64,000 nt of DNA from the NCBI GenBank assembly GCA_020851035.1, contig JADZDM010000017.1, positions 62,001-126,000 on the forward strand, read 5' to 3'. Shown here piece by piece: positions 32,947 through 41,700 of this stretch. Within the stretch, counting starts at the first letter, position 1. Every line of letters begins with the position of its first letter. The translations under genes were made by a program, and so were the position numbers. The stretch is from Gemmatimonadaceae bacterium (GTDB taxonomy: Bacteria > Gemmatimonadota > Gemmatimonadetes > Gemmatimonadales > Gemmatimonadaceae). The notes under the pieces were generated by a model that was given only the letters and a program-made list of their open reading frames with translations, had not been told where the DNA came from and searched no databases.

Positions 32947-33027
32947 CGGTGACCTGCTGCTGGGGAGCGAATCGCGCACTCATGGCGAGGCCGAACGGCG
33001 GTCGGCAGGTGAAGGGCTGGCGGGTCA

Positions 33028-34179
33028 TCAGGGAAGCGTGCGGACGCCGAGCACCCGGGGGCCATCGGCGCCGGTCGCCGCCGGCACGTTCCCAGGCTGT
33101 CCCAACAGATGTTGCAGTCCGATGTACGCGAACGCCACCGCCTCCTTGGCCTCGCCGTCGAAAAACAACTCGTCGAAGGTACGCACCGTGCGCAATGGGA
33201 GGGCGGTCCGGACTTGCCTGACGAGCTCCGCGTTGCGCGCCCCGCCACCGGACAGCACCACATCCACGAGTCCTGCACGCACGAAGCGGTCATAGCCGAT
33301 GGCCATCGTGCGCGCGGTGAGCGCGGTGGCGGTTGCGACGATGTCGGCATCGGTGACGGCGTCCGATGCCGCCCGGCAGCGCGCGACGAGGTCCGCCACG
33401 TACGCCGCGTCGTACTTCTCCCGCCCGGTGCTCTTGGGCGGCTCGAGGGCGTACCACTCGTCCGCCAGCAGGGTCTCGAGCACCGCTTCCACGGGCGTCC
33501 CGGCCGCGGCCATGAGACCGTTCTCATCGTAGTGGCGCCCCGGCACCAGCGCCGCCACCACGCGATCGATCACGCCGCAGCCGGGCCCGGTGTCGAAGGC
33601 GAGCGCCGGCTCGCGGCTGCCGCGAGGCGGGACCACCGTGACGTTGCCGATACCGCCCAGGTTCTGCAGCGCGCGCCAGCCGTCGGCCGCGGCGAAGAGA
33701 TGCAGGTCCGCGAGCGGCACCAGCGGAGCGCCCTGTCCGTTGGCCGCCACGTCACGGCTCCGGAAGTCGTGGATCACACGCGCCTGCAGCCGTTCGGCGA
33801 GCACAGCGGCGTCACCGATCTGCCAGGTGGAGTGCCCGGGCTCGTGCCACAGCGTCTGGCCGTGTGACGCCACGGCGGCCACGTCGCGGCCGGTGAGCCC
33901 GGCGCGAGCCATCACCAGCGCGGCCGCATCGGCCAGCCAGTGGCCCAGGTCCACGTTCAGGCGGCAGAAGTCGCGCGCACTCCCCTGCACCATGCCGGCG
34001 GCGAGGCGCGCGCGCTGCTCGGGGGTGTACGCCACCGACTCGAACGCCAGCAGCTCCGGCCGGTGCCCGTCCGGGGTGGGATGGAACCGCACCACCGCCG
34101 CGGCGATGCCATCGAGCGAGGTGCCGGACATCAGCCCGACCATCACCGGCGCGGCCGACAGGGGCGCATCGGTGGCCAT
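33028..34179 (-). CDS. anmK: Anhydro-N-acetylmuramic acid kinase
   Basis: The protein has 383 residues. It shows the AnmK features: VMVGLMSGTSLDGIAAAVVRF at the N-terminus, VASHGQTLWHEPG near residue 100, IGDAAVLAERL, LQNLGGIGNVTVVP, FDTGPGCGVIDRVV, and the C-terminal VDVVLSGGGARNAELVRQV. AnmK phosphorylates 1,6-anhydroMurNAc to MurNAc-6-phosphate while opening the anhydro ring. ATG at 34179 overlaps the stop of murQ by one base (TGATG), so the two are translationally coupled. The gene lies between murQ and the NagZ-like gene. Confidence 0.95.
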   Translation of the reverse strand: MATDAPLSAAPVMVGLMSGTSLDGIAAAVVRFHPTPDGHRPELLAFESVAYTPEQRARLAAGMVQGSARDFCRLNVDLGHWLADAAALVMARAGLTGRDVAAVASHGQTLWHEPGHSTWQIGDAAVLAERLQARVIHDFRSRDVAANGQGAPLVPLADLHLFAAADGWRALQNLGGIGNVTVVPPRGSREPALAFDTGPGCGVIDRVVAALVPGRHYDENGLMAAAGTPVEAVLETLLADEWYALEPPKSTGREKYDAAYVADLVARCRAASDAVTDADIVATATALTARTMAIGYDRFVRAGLVDVVLSGGGARNAELVRQVRTALPLRTVRTFDELFFDGEAKEAVAFAYIGLQHLLGQPGNVPAATGADGPRVLGVRTLP

Positions 34180-35132
34180 CAGCGCCCCTCGCCGGCAATC
34201 GCCGGTGGCGGACGGTTCACGGCACGACGGATGACACCCTGCGCCGCATCGAGCGCTGTGTCGGCCGCCGCGGCATCGACGCCGAGCAGGTGCATGGTGA
34301 TCGCCCGCTTCACGACGCCACCCGCCGCGGCCAGGAGTGCATGTGCCGCCGCGCGATCCAGGCTGCAGACCTCGGCCACGATGCGCTCGCTGCGATCCAC
34401 CAGCTTGGCGTTGGAGGCGCGCAGGTCCACCATCAGGTTGCCGTACACCTTGCCGATGCGGATCATCGCGCCGGTGCTGATGATGTTCAGCGCGAGCTTG
34501 GTGGCCGTGCCCGACTTCATGCGGGTGGAGCCCGTCACGACTTCCGGGCCGACGACCAGCACGATCGGGATGTCGATGGCGTCGAGGATGGCGGCCGGCA
34601 GCGCGGTGCACGCGATCATGCCGGTGGTGGCACCAGCGGCGCGCGCGCGGCGCAGGGCGCCGTGCACGTACGGCGTGGTGCCGCTGGCAGCGATCCCGAC
34701 GACGAAGTCATGCGCGCCGATGCCGACGGCCTCCAGGTCGCGTGCGCCGCCTTCGGGACTGTCCTCTGCCCCCTCCTGCGCGCGCAGGAGCGCTGGCGGA
34801 CCGCCGGCGATGAGGCCGATGAAGAGGTCGAACCCGGCGCCGAAGGTGGGCGGGATCTCGCTGGCGTCGAGCACACCGAGCCGTCCCGACGTGCCGGCGC
34901 CGGCATAGATGACGCGGCCTCCGCTGCGCAACGCCTGCTCCGCGGCGGCGATCGCACGCGCGAGGGCCTCGCGCTGCGCCACGACCGCCGGCACGACGCC
35001 CGCATCCTCGGCGGTGATGATGTCGACGATCTCGAGCGGCGACGCGAGGTCGATCGCGACGGAGCGCGGGTTGCGCTGCTCGGTGATGCGCGGGTCCCGG
35101 ACGGCCGGGGCGGTGTGGGGCTGGTCTGGCAC
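34179..35132 (-). CDS. murQ: N-acetylmuramic acid 6-phosphate etherase
   Basis: The protein has 317 residues from GTG at 35132. It is an SIS-fold etherase: TEQRNPRSVAIDLASPLEIVDIITAED near the start, AGAGTSGRLGVLDASEIPPTFG (catalytic glutamate in the ASEIPPTF loop), GIAASGTTPYVHGAL, GPEVVTGSTRMKSGTATKLALN and KVYGNLMVDLRASNAKL. MurQ cleaves the D-lactyl ether of MurNAc-6-P, yielding GlcNAc-6-P and lactate, following AnmK in peptidoglycan recycling. Upstream, the open frame continues for about 100 codons but is not murQ-like. Confidence 0.95.
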   Translation of the reverse strand: MPDQPHTAPAVRDPRITEQRNPRSVAIDLASPLEIVDIITAEDAGVVPAVVAQREALARAIAAAEQALRSGGRVIYAGAGTSGRLGVLDASEIPPTFGAGFDLFIGLIAGGPPALLRAQEGAEDSPEGGARDLEAVGIGAHDFVVGIAASGTTPYVHGALRRARAAGATTGMIACTALPAAILDAIDIPIVLVVGPEVVTGSTRMKSGTATKLALNIISTGAMIRIGKVYGNLMVDLRASNAKLVDRSERIVAEVCSLDRAAAHALLAAAGGVVKRAITMHLLGVDAAAADTALDAAQGVIRRAVNRPPPAIAGEGR

Positions 35133-35215
35133 GCGGTGCGGGATGGAGCGAAGCGTGGAACCGGCGGGCGCGTGCCTGCGCTGTCGGCCCCACGAGTGCC
35201 CGGGTAAGCTTCCGG

Positions 35216-35223
35216 TTGCGCAA
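35216..35223. promoter_or_regulatory. TTGCGCAA palindrome in the murQ/GGT divergent gap
   Basis: A perfect 8-base palindrome in an AT-richer patch (to 35232) midway between the divergent starts of murQ and the transpeptidase. Could be an operator; support is only positional. Confidence 0.25.
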
Positions 35224-35326
35224 ACATACACCCCCGGCGAGCTGGACCAGCGGTACGGTCCGGGCACCGGAGGGTGTCTGTGCACAGGTCGTGCCTGCCC
35301 ATCCGACACCTCCACCGACACCGCCG

Positions 35327-37129
35327 ATGCTCCTGCCTCCCTCGACCCGCCGGTCGCTCGCCGCTGTGGCCGCCGCGCTGCTGGCCGCCTCCTGCCGCGC
35401 ACCGCAGCCCGCGGGTCCGGCACCAGCGCCGATCCCGGCACCACCGGCCGCGGTCGTCACCGGTGCACGCGAGGACTCGGTGCGGCGCGACCCGGTGGTC
35501 TTCGCTGACGGCTGGCGGTTCGCCACCAACGCCCCTGCGACCTTCGCCGAGCATGGGATGGTGAGCAGCAACGCCCCGCTGGCCAGTGCGGCCGGTGCCG
35601 AGGTGATGAAGCAGGGCGGGAACGCCGTCGATGCCGCCGTGGCGACGGGGTTCGCGCTGGCCGTGGTCTGGCCCGAGGCCGGCAACATCGGCGGCGGCGG
35701 CTACATGGTGATCCAGATGGCCGATGGCCGGCGCGACGTGGTGGACTACCGCGAGGTCGCACCACTGGCCGCGTCGCGCGACATGTACCTCAAGCCGGAC
35801 GGCACCACCGACGGCAGTATCATCGGCTGGCGCTCGAGCGGGGTACCGGGCGCGGTGGCGGGGCTGCTCGCGGCACACGCGAAGTACGGGCGGCTGCCCC
35901 GCGCGCAGGTGATGGCGCCGGCGCTCCGCATGGCGCGTGACGGCTTCGTGATCGACTCGGGGCTGAACACGAGCATCTCGCGCAGCCGCGCGCTGATCAC
36001 GCGGTTCGCCGGGCGCAGCGTCTTCCTGCCCGGCGACAGCGTGCCGGCGATCGGCTCCACGTTCCGCCAGCCGGTGCTGGCGCGCACGCTCGAGGCCATC
36101 GCCCGTGACGGGGCGGACGTGTACTACCGTGGCTGGATCGCCGACAGCATCGCCGCCGAGGAGCAGCGCGGTGGCGGGATCATCACGAAGGCCGACCTCG
36201 CGGGGTACACGCCGCGCTGGCGCAAGCCGCTGGTCTGGACGTACCGCGACTACACGCTCGTCGGCATGCCGCCGTCGTCATCGGGCGGCGTGACCATGGC
36301 CGAGACGATGAACATCATCGAGCACGAGCGGCGCATGCCGGCGTTCGGCAGCGTGGCCTACCTCCACCTGATGGGCGAGGCGTACCAGCGCGCCTTCATC
36401 GACCGCAACAGCAAGCTGGCGGACCCGGACTTCTTCCCGGTGCCGATGGCGCAGCTCACGAGCAAGGACTACGCCGCGCGGCTCTTCGGCCAGATCGACC
36501 GCACCAAGGCGACGCCGACGCCCGTGACGACGGCGCAGATGGCGGAGGCGATCCACACCACGCACTACTCGGTGGTGGACGGCGACGGCAGCGCGGTGGC
36601 CACCACGACCACGCTCAACAACTCGTGGGGCAGCGGCGTGTACCTGGCGAGTGTCGGCTTCATGATGAACGACGAGATGGACGACTTCGCGGTGCAGCCG
36701 GGGAAGGCGAACATGTTCGGGCTGGTGCAGGGTGAGGCGAATGCGATCCAGCCGGGCAAGCGGATGCTCTCGGCGATGTCACCGACGGTGGTGCTGGATG
36801 CGCAGGGGACGGTGCAGATGGTGGCCGGCGCCGCCGGCGGCCCGCGCATCATCTCGGCCACCAGCCAGGTGATCCTGAACGTGATCGAGTTCGGCATGCC
36901 GCTGGCCGATGCCATGCGCGCCCCGCGCATCCACAACCAGGCCCTCCCCGACGAGCTGCGCCTCGAGACGAACGGCTTTCCCGCCGCCACCGTCGACTCG
37001 CTCCGCGCGATGGGGCACACCGTCGGCTTCCTCGGCGGCATCGCGAACGTCAACGCCATCCGCCGCGTGAAGGGCGGCTGGCACGGGGTCTCCGAGCCGC
37101 GCGCGTTCGGCGCTGCGATCGGCTACTAG
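35327..37129 (+). CDS. ggt: Gamma-glutamyltranspeptidase, lipoprotein form
   Basis: The protein has 600 residues from ATG at 35327, giving a signal with lipobox LLAASC (Cys23). The Ntn-hydrolase motifs are AEHGMVSSNAPLASAAGAEVMKQGGNAVDAAVATGFAL (75-111), GGGGYMVI, and PPSSSGGV (315-322). The autocleavage/active site is TTHYSVVDGDG with nucleophile Thr411. It then continues with SAMSPTVVLD and the C-terminal IANVNAIRRVKGGWHGVSEPRAFGAAIGY. The enzyme matures by self-cleavage before Thr411 and removes gamma-glutamyl groups from glutathione and similar peptides, here at the outer membrane/periplasm. The gene ends in the composite palindrome region. Confidence 0.94.
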   Translation: MLLPPSTRRSLAAVAAALLAASCRAPQPAGPAPAPIPAPPAAVVTGAREDSVRRDPVVFADGWRFATNAPATFAEHGMVSSNAPLASAAGAEVMKQGGNAVDAAVATGFALAVVWPEAGNIGGGGYMVIQMADGRRDVVDYREVAPLAASRDMYLKPDGTTDGSIIGWRSSGVPGAVAGLLAAHAKYGRLPRAQVMAPALRMARDGFVIDSGLNTSISRSRALITRFAGRSVFLPGDSVPAIGSTFRQPVLARTLEAIARDGADVYYRGWIADSIAAEEQRGGGIITKADLAGYTPRWRKPLVWTYRDYTLVGMPPSSSGGVTMAETMNIIEHERRMPAFGSVAYLHLMGEAYQRAFIDRNSKLADPDFFPVPMAQLTSKDYAARLFGQIDRTKATPTPVTTAQMAEAIHTTHYSVVDGDGSAVATTTTLNNSWGSGVYLASVGFMMNDEMDDFAVQPGKANMFGLVQGEANAIQPGKRMLSAMSPTVVLDAQGTVQMVAGAAGGPRIISATSQVILNVIEFGMPLADAMRAPRIHNQALPDELRLETNGFPAATVDSLRAMGHTVGFLGGIANVNAIRRVKGGWHGVSEPRAFGAAIGY

Positions 37130-37137
37130 CAACAGCT

Positions 37138-37361
37138 ACTGCAACTGCTTCGACGCAAAGACGCAAAGGGCGCGAAGGACGCGAAGAGTACGCGCGTAGG
37201 GCAGCGGCTGGTGCAGCTCCAGCATCGAAATCGAGGGGAACTGCTCTGCAGTCGCAGTTCCCCTCAAGTACCCGCGCTGAAAGGCTCAGCGACCCTCGCC
37301 GTGGGAAAGACCCTTTGCGTCCTTCGCGCCCTTAGCGTCTTTGCGTCGAAGCAGTTGCAGT
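37138..37361. repeat. Composite palindromic element, copy B
   Basis: The left arm (37138-37186) and right arm (37313-37361) are 49-base inverted repeats matching at 47 of 49 positions, with the core GGGCGCGAAGGACGC (one substitution between the arms). In the middle is a perfect 12-bp hairpin, GAGGGGAACTGC (37233-37244), 9-base loop, GCAGTTCCCCTC (37254-37265). The right arm reaches the stop codon of the propeller gene. Layout, arm sub-repeats and inner hairpin equal copy A (18788-19037), and both lie between convergent genes. Function unknown; a two-way terminator or a non-autonomous mobile element fits. Confidence 0.92.
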
Positions 37362-38716
37362 CAGCGGATGCGTGCGACCTCGAGCCGGGCGCCCGTGTCG
37401 TCGCGGACGCCCATGTAGACGATGCCGGGGCCGAAGCCGGCGATGACGCGGCCGAAGGGGAATGCGACACGGTCGACGAGCACGCCCTGCCGGTTGACGA
37501 CGTCGTACACCGGGCCGCCGGCGTGCACCTTGCTCGTGCGGATCCAGAGGTTGCCATCGAGGTCGGCGCGGGTGGCGCCGGTGCCGAAGGCGGGGCGGTA
37601 GTCGGGGAGCTCCGACGGCGGGATCATGTTCACCGAGGGCATGGACAGCTGCATCGGCGGGCCACCGGCCGGCGGAGCGCCGCCGCCGCCAGGTGGGCCA
37701 CCCTCGAAGCGCATCACCATCCCACCGCCACCGCCACCGCCACCACCACCACCACCCGGCGGGCCGCCAGCGCCCGCGGCCACGACGACATTCCCGCCAC
37801 CGTTCGCCATCGCGCGGGCACGCATCGCCTCCATCGCCGTCTTCGCGGAATCGAGGAACACCACCTTCTGCTCATCGCTCAGGCGCTGCCACTCGAACGG
37901 GATCTTCGGTGTGCTGGTCCGCGACCCATCCGGGGCGAGCCAGTCCACGTGGTAGTCCGCGCCGCGCACCACGGCGAGGGTGCCATCGGGCAGCAGCGTC
38001 CAGTCGTCCACCACCGGCATGGGGTTCATCACCATCGTCACCGAGATGCGGCCGTTGTCCCCCTGCGTGACACTGGCGCGCGTCTTCGGGATCTTGAAGA
38101 AGCTGGCGGTGTCCAGCGTGCGCGTGCCGAGCGCCACGCGCAGGATCGGCGCCGAGTCGGGCTGTTCCGGCACGCGGAAGGTGCGTTCGCCGCCGGTGAG
38201 CGGCGGCGGCATGGTGGGCAGCGTGAAGCCACGATAGACGATGCGCCCGTTGCTGTCGAAGCCCGGCGTGCCGAACGGTCCACCGACCATGAACTGCGCA
38301 TCGTTGGGGCGCGGCACGGCCATCACCCGGGCGACCTTGCCGCCACCATCGATCACGAGCATCGACAGGGAGGCGGGGTCGACGAACAGCGAGGAGTCGC
38401 CGCGGTATGGAATCAGGCCGCCGGCGCGTGCACCGTAGGCATTGGCGGTGGCGGCGGTGGTGTCGGCGACGATGGCCTCACGCGCGAACGCGGAGTCCAG
38501 CAGCACGAGCTGCCGGCGCGTGATGTCGTTCACCAGCACGCGGCCGCCGGGAAGCGGGCGCACCGCCGAGACGCTGCCGAGGACATCGGCGGGTGACACG
38601 CGCGTGACCGGCCCGAGCGCGCGGACCGGTGGCAGCGCCTGCGCGGCGACGGTGACACTCGCGACGGTGGTGAGCAGCGCGAGGCGCCGCGCCGTGCGAC
38701 GGGAATGGAGCATCAT
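37361..38716 (-). CDS. Exported beta-propeller protein with poly-glycine tract
   Basis: The protein has 451 residues from ATG at 38716. A signal segment (LALLTTVASVTVAAQA) is followed by NHL/6-bladed-propeller-like strands: SVSAVRPLPGGRVLVNDITRRQLVLLD, MLVIDGGGKVARVMAVP, PDGTLAVVRGADYHVDWL, RADLDGNLWIRTSK. Around residues 320-340 an uninterrupted run of 12 glycines is followed by further Gly/Pro-rich sequence (GGPPGGGGAPPAGGPP), a flexible hinge encoded by a trinucleotide repeat. The gene starts 31 bases after the TonB receptor, so they are probably co-transcribed. The function is unknown; it may bind a ligand at the surface. Confidence 0.8.
   Translation of the reverse strand: MMLHSRRTARRLALLTTVASVTVAAQALPPVRALGPVTRVSPADVLGSVSAVRPLPGGRVLVNDITRRQLVLLDSAFAREAIVADTTAATANAYGARAGGLIPYRGDSSLFVDPASLSMLVIDGGGKVARVMAVPRPNDAQFMVGGPFGTPGFDSNGRIVYRGFTLPTMPPPLTGGERTFRVPEQPDSAPILRVALGTRTLDTASFFKIPKTRASVTQGDNGRISVTMVMNPMPVVDDWTLLPDGTLAVVRGADYHVDWLAPDGSRTSTPKIPFEWQRLSDEQKVVFLDSAKTAMEAMRARAMANGGGNVVVAAGAGGPPGGGGGGGGGGGGMVMRFEGGPPGGGGAPPAGGPPMQLSMPSVNMIPPSELPDYRPAFGTGATRADLDGNLWIRTSKVHAGGPVYDVVNRQGVLVDRVAFPFGRVIAGFGPGIVYMGVRDDTGARLEVARIR
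37722..37757. repeat. ACC/GCC trinucleotide tract coding the glycine run
   Basis: Twelve consecutive triplets of the GGN type on the minus strand, with a pure ACC sub-run near 37743-37754. Tracts like this can slip during replication; here a change of whole triplets would keep the frame. Confidence 0.7.
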
Positions 38717-38747
38717 GGGTGCAGCACCTGGAGCGGGGGCGAGGAGG

Positions 38748-41700
38748 TCAACGGATGATGATGGTCTGGCCACCACCACCCTGGGGAATGTTCATGCCGC
38801 CGCCCATGAATCCGCCACCGAACTCGCTGCCACCCACGGTGCCGGACCGGATGGAGGCGAGGTAGCGGAGGTCGAGGTGGCTGGCGACGAGGGTGGGCAG
38901 CCGGCGCCGCTGGTCTGCCGTCAGCAGGCCGCGCACGGCCGGCGCGAGCACGCGCAGCGCGTCGATCGACGCCTCGCGCGCGCGCTTGTACTGCCCGAAG
39001 GCGATGTCGTGATCGTAGCGGTCGTCCAGGCGCGCGAACTCCCGCACCACCGGCGCCCAGATCTGGCTCAGCCGGATGGTGTAGCTGCGGTTCATCGTCG
39101 CGATGCTGTCGGCCTGCAGCGCCGTGAGCTGGAGTGAGTCGGACTGGCGGAGGATCTGCGCCATGGGATTGATGGTCACGCCACCGCCGCCGTACATCGC
39201 CTGGAGCTGCGGCTCGGGAGCCTTCTGGCCAGGGGTGCGCCGGCCGCGGTCGAGCTGCTGCGTGAGCACCTGGCGTTCGCGCGACGGGCCGAGGTCGAAG
39301 CGCATCAGCGCGGTCACGGTGACCGGGGCCCGGAACGTGGTGACCGCCGGTCGCGTGGCCCCGAAGCGCTGGTTCACCTCGTAGCGGAAGGTCCGCGTGC
39401 CGGGATCGAAGCCGCGCACGTACAGCAGCGTGGCATCCGGCTGCGCTGGCTGCCCCCAGCCCCGCAGCTTGCCGGAGCCGTGCAGGAGCAGGTCGGCGGC
39501 ACCGAGCGGGTTGCTCACCTGCAGGGAGAGTGTCGCGCGCTGCGGCAGGCGCAGCTTGAGGGGGTTGAACGACAGGCTGAGGAAGGCGTTCTGCGTCCAT
39601 GCCCCGCGGCAGCTGTTGCGCGCGGCCAGGGTCCCGAGCTGCCGGGTGAGGCAGTCGCGCGCGTCGGCACCGGCACCGGCCAGCAGCGCGCCCATGTCGG
39701 CGGCCAGCTGGCCACCGGTCGAGGGGGCAAAGACGAAGGCGCGGTCGTTCTGGAGCCCATCGCCGTTCACGTCGCCGCCCACCACCGGCGTGTACGGGCT
39801 GCCGGAGCGGATGCTGCCGAACCAGGCCAGCCGCACGGTGTTGAACGCGTTGTAGCTCAGCGAGTACTGCCACTGGTGCCGCGTGTCGAAGCCGGAGCGC
39901 GACCACTCGATGGCCCGCGGGTCGCCGGTGGTGCTCTGGAAGCCACGGTACTGCTCGCGCACGTTGCCGTACACGTACGCCAGGCTCCATTGCACGCGCG
40001 TGTTGAACGTCGACGGGCTGAGTCGCACGCTCACCTGCCGCGACTCGCTGCGCAGGTCGGAGCGGTTCGCGTTCACCACGTTGAACAGCTGCGACACGCG
40101 TGAGTCGCGCGGGGCAGCGGCACCGGTGGCCGGGTCGATGCTCGCGACCGGGACGAACACCGGACGCCCCGCCTCCTCGGCCAGCGAGAAGCCCGTCTCG
40201 CCGGCGAAGTTCAGGTCGAACGTGCCCGGCTGGTTCAGGTTGCGCGAGTAGGTGAGGTCGATGCTGGCATTGAAGCGGTTGCGCAGCACGGGACCGTTCC
40301 ACTGGAGGTTCGAGCGCAGGCTGCGCGTCGCGTTCCAGCCTGCGTCGAACAGCGTCACGTTCGGCGCGATGCTCGAGAACGACGTGGGCTGCAACCCGTC
40401 GGCACACAGCACCGGGATGGTGGACGGGTCGGTGAGCCAGGTGCCCCACTGCGGCACCGGCGCGGCGGCGCCGAAGCAGCCAAGCTGCTGCACCGCGCTG
40501 GCGAGCCCGGTGTTGTCCAGCGCCTGGCCGAGGAGCGTGGCCTGTGGCGTGTTCTGGAACACGCCCGCACCGCCCCGCACCACCGCCCGCGGGCCGCGCA
40601 CCGCGCCGTCGAAGCCGCCGATCTGCGGTGCGGTGCCGTACGTCCAGCTGAAGCCGACCCGCGGGCTCACGTACACGCGGTTCGGGACTGCGGTGTTCCG
40701 CGTGCCGAAGAGGCGCTCGATGTCGGCGTTCGCCGCCGGCCCGCGATCGAACCGGTTGGCATCGACGCGCACGCCGTACTGCACCTGCAGGTCGTTGCTG
40801 CGGCGCCAGGCATCACCGAGCGACATGGCGGCGACCACCTGTCCCCCGCTCCGCAACCGCGGTTCGAGCTGTCGCGTGTACGACACGGCGCGTCCCGCCT
40901 CGAGGTCGGCGAGCGAGTTGAAGCTGTAGGTGCCGAACCGGTTCGTGGTCTGGTCGATGCGGAAGATGTCGCGCCGCAGTTCACTGGTGAGCTTCACGCG
41001 GTGCCGGCTCGAGCGCGAGAACCACGACAGGGTGTTGAGCACCCCGGTGCTGGCGTTCTCCTGGCTCGTGGCGAGGAAGGGGTTGCCGCCGAACGACAGC
41101 AACCGCAGCCCCTCGGTGCCGTCGGACAGCGCCGAGTTCACGCGCACCGTCGCATTCGGCAGCTCGAGGAAGCTGGTGCCGGCGTTGCGCGAGGCGCTGA
41201 GGTTGACGTTGGTCTCGGTGAGGATGCCGCTGCTGAAGTACGCGGAATGCCTGGCGGCCAGCCCGCCGTTCCAGTTGGTGCGCTCGCCACTGTGCGACGG
41301 CAGCTCGGTCACGGAGCCGCTCACCGGCGAGGTACGGTTCCAGGAGGCGTTGCCGGTGATGGTGAACGCCTGGCCGGTGCGTGACCCGGGGGGCGCGACG
41401 TTGATGGAGCCGAACAGCAGCCCCTGGTCGCCGTGCCGCACCTGCGGATTCCCGGCCGGCCGGGCCGGGATGCCGAGCGCCGACAGGATGCCCAAGAGCC
41501 GCGTCGCCGAATCAGGCGAGACACCACTCGTCAGCAGGCCGTCGGCGCCGGTGTTGAGCAGCGTGCGCAGGTCGTTGCTGCGGCGGCCCAACTGGTACGA
41601 GAGGTTGTAGAACGCCTTGTCGGGGCGGATCGGGCCGGCGACCAGCCCGCCGAGCGACAGGTTGCTGAACTCCTGCCCCAGCGCGCGCGCCGACGCGTCG

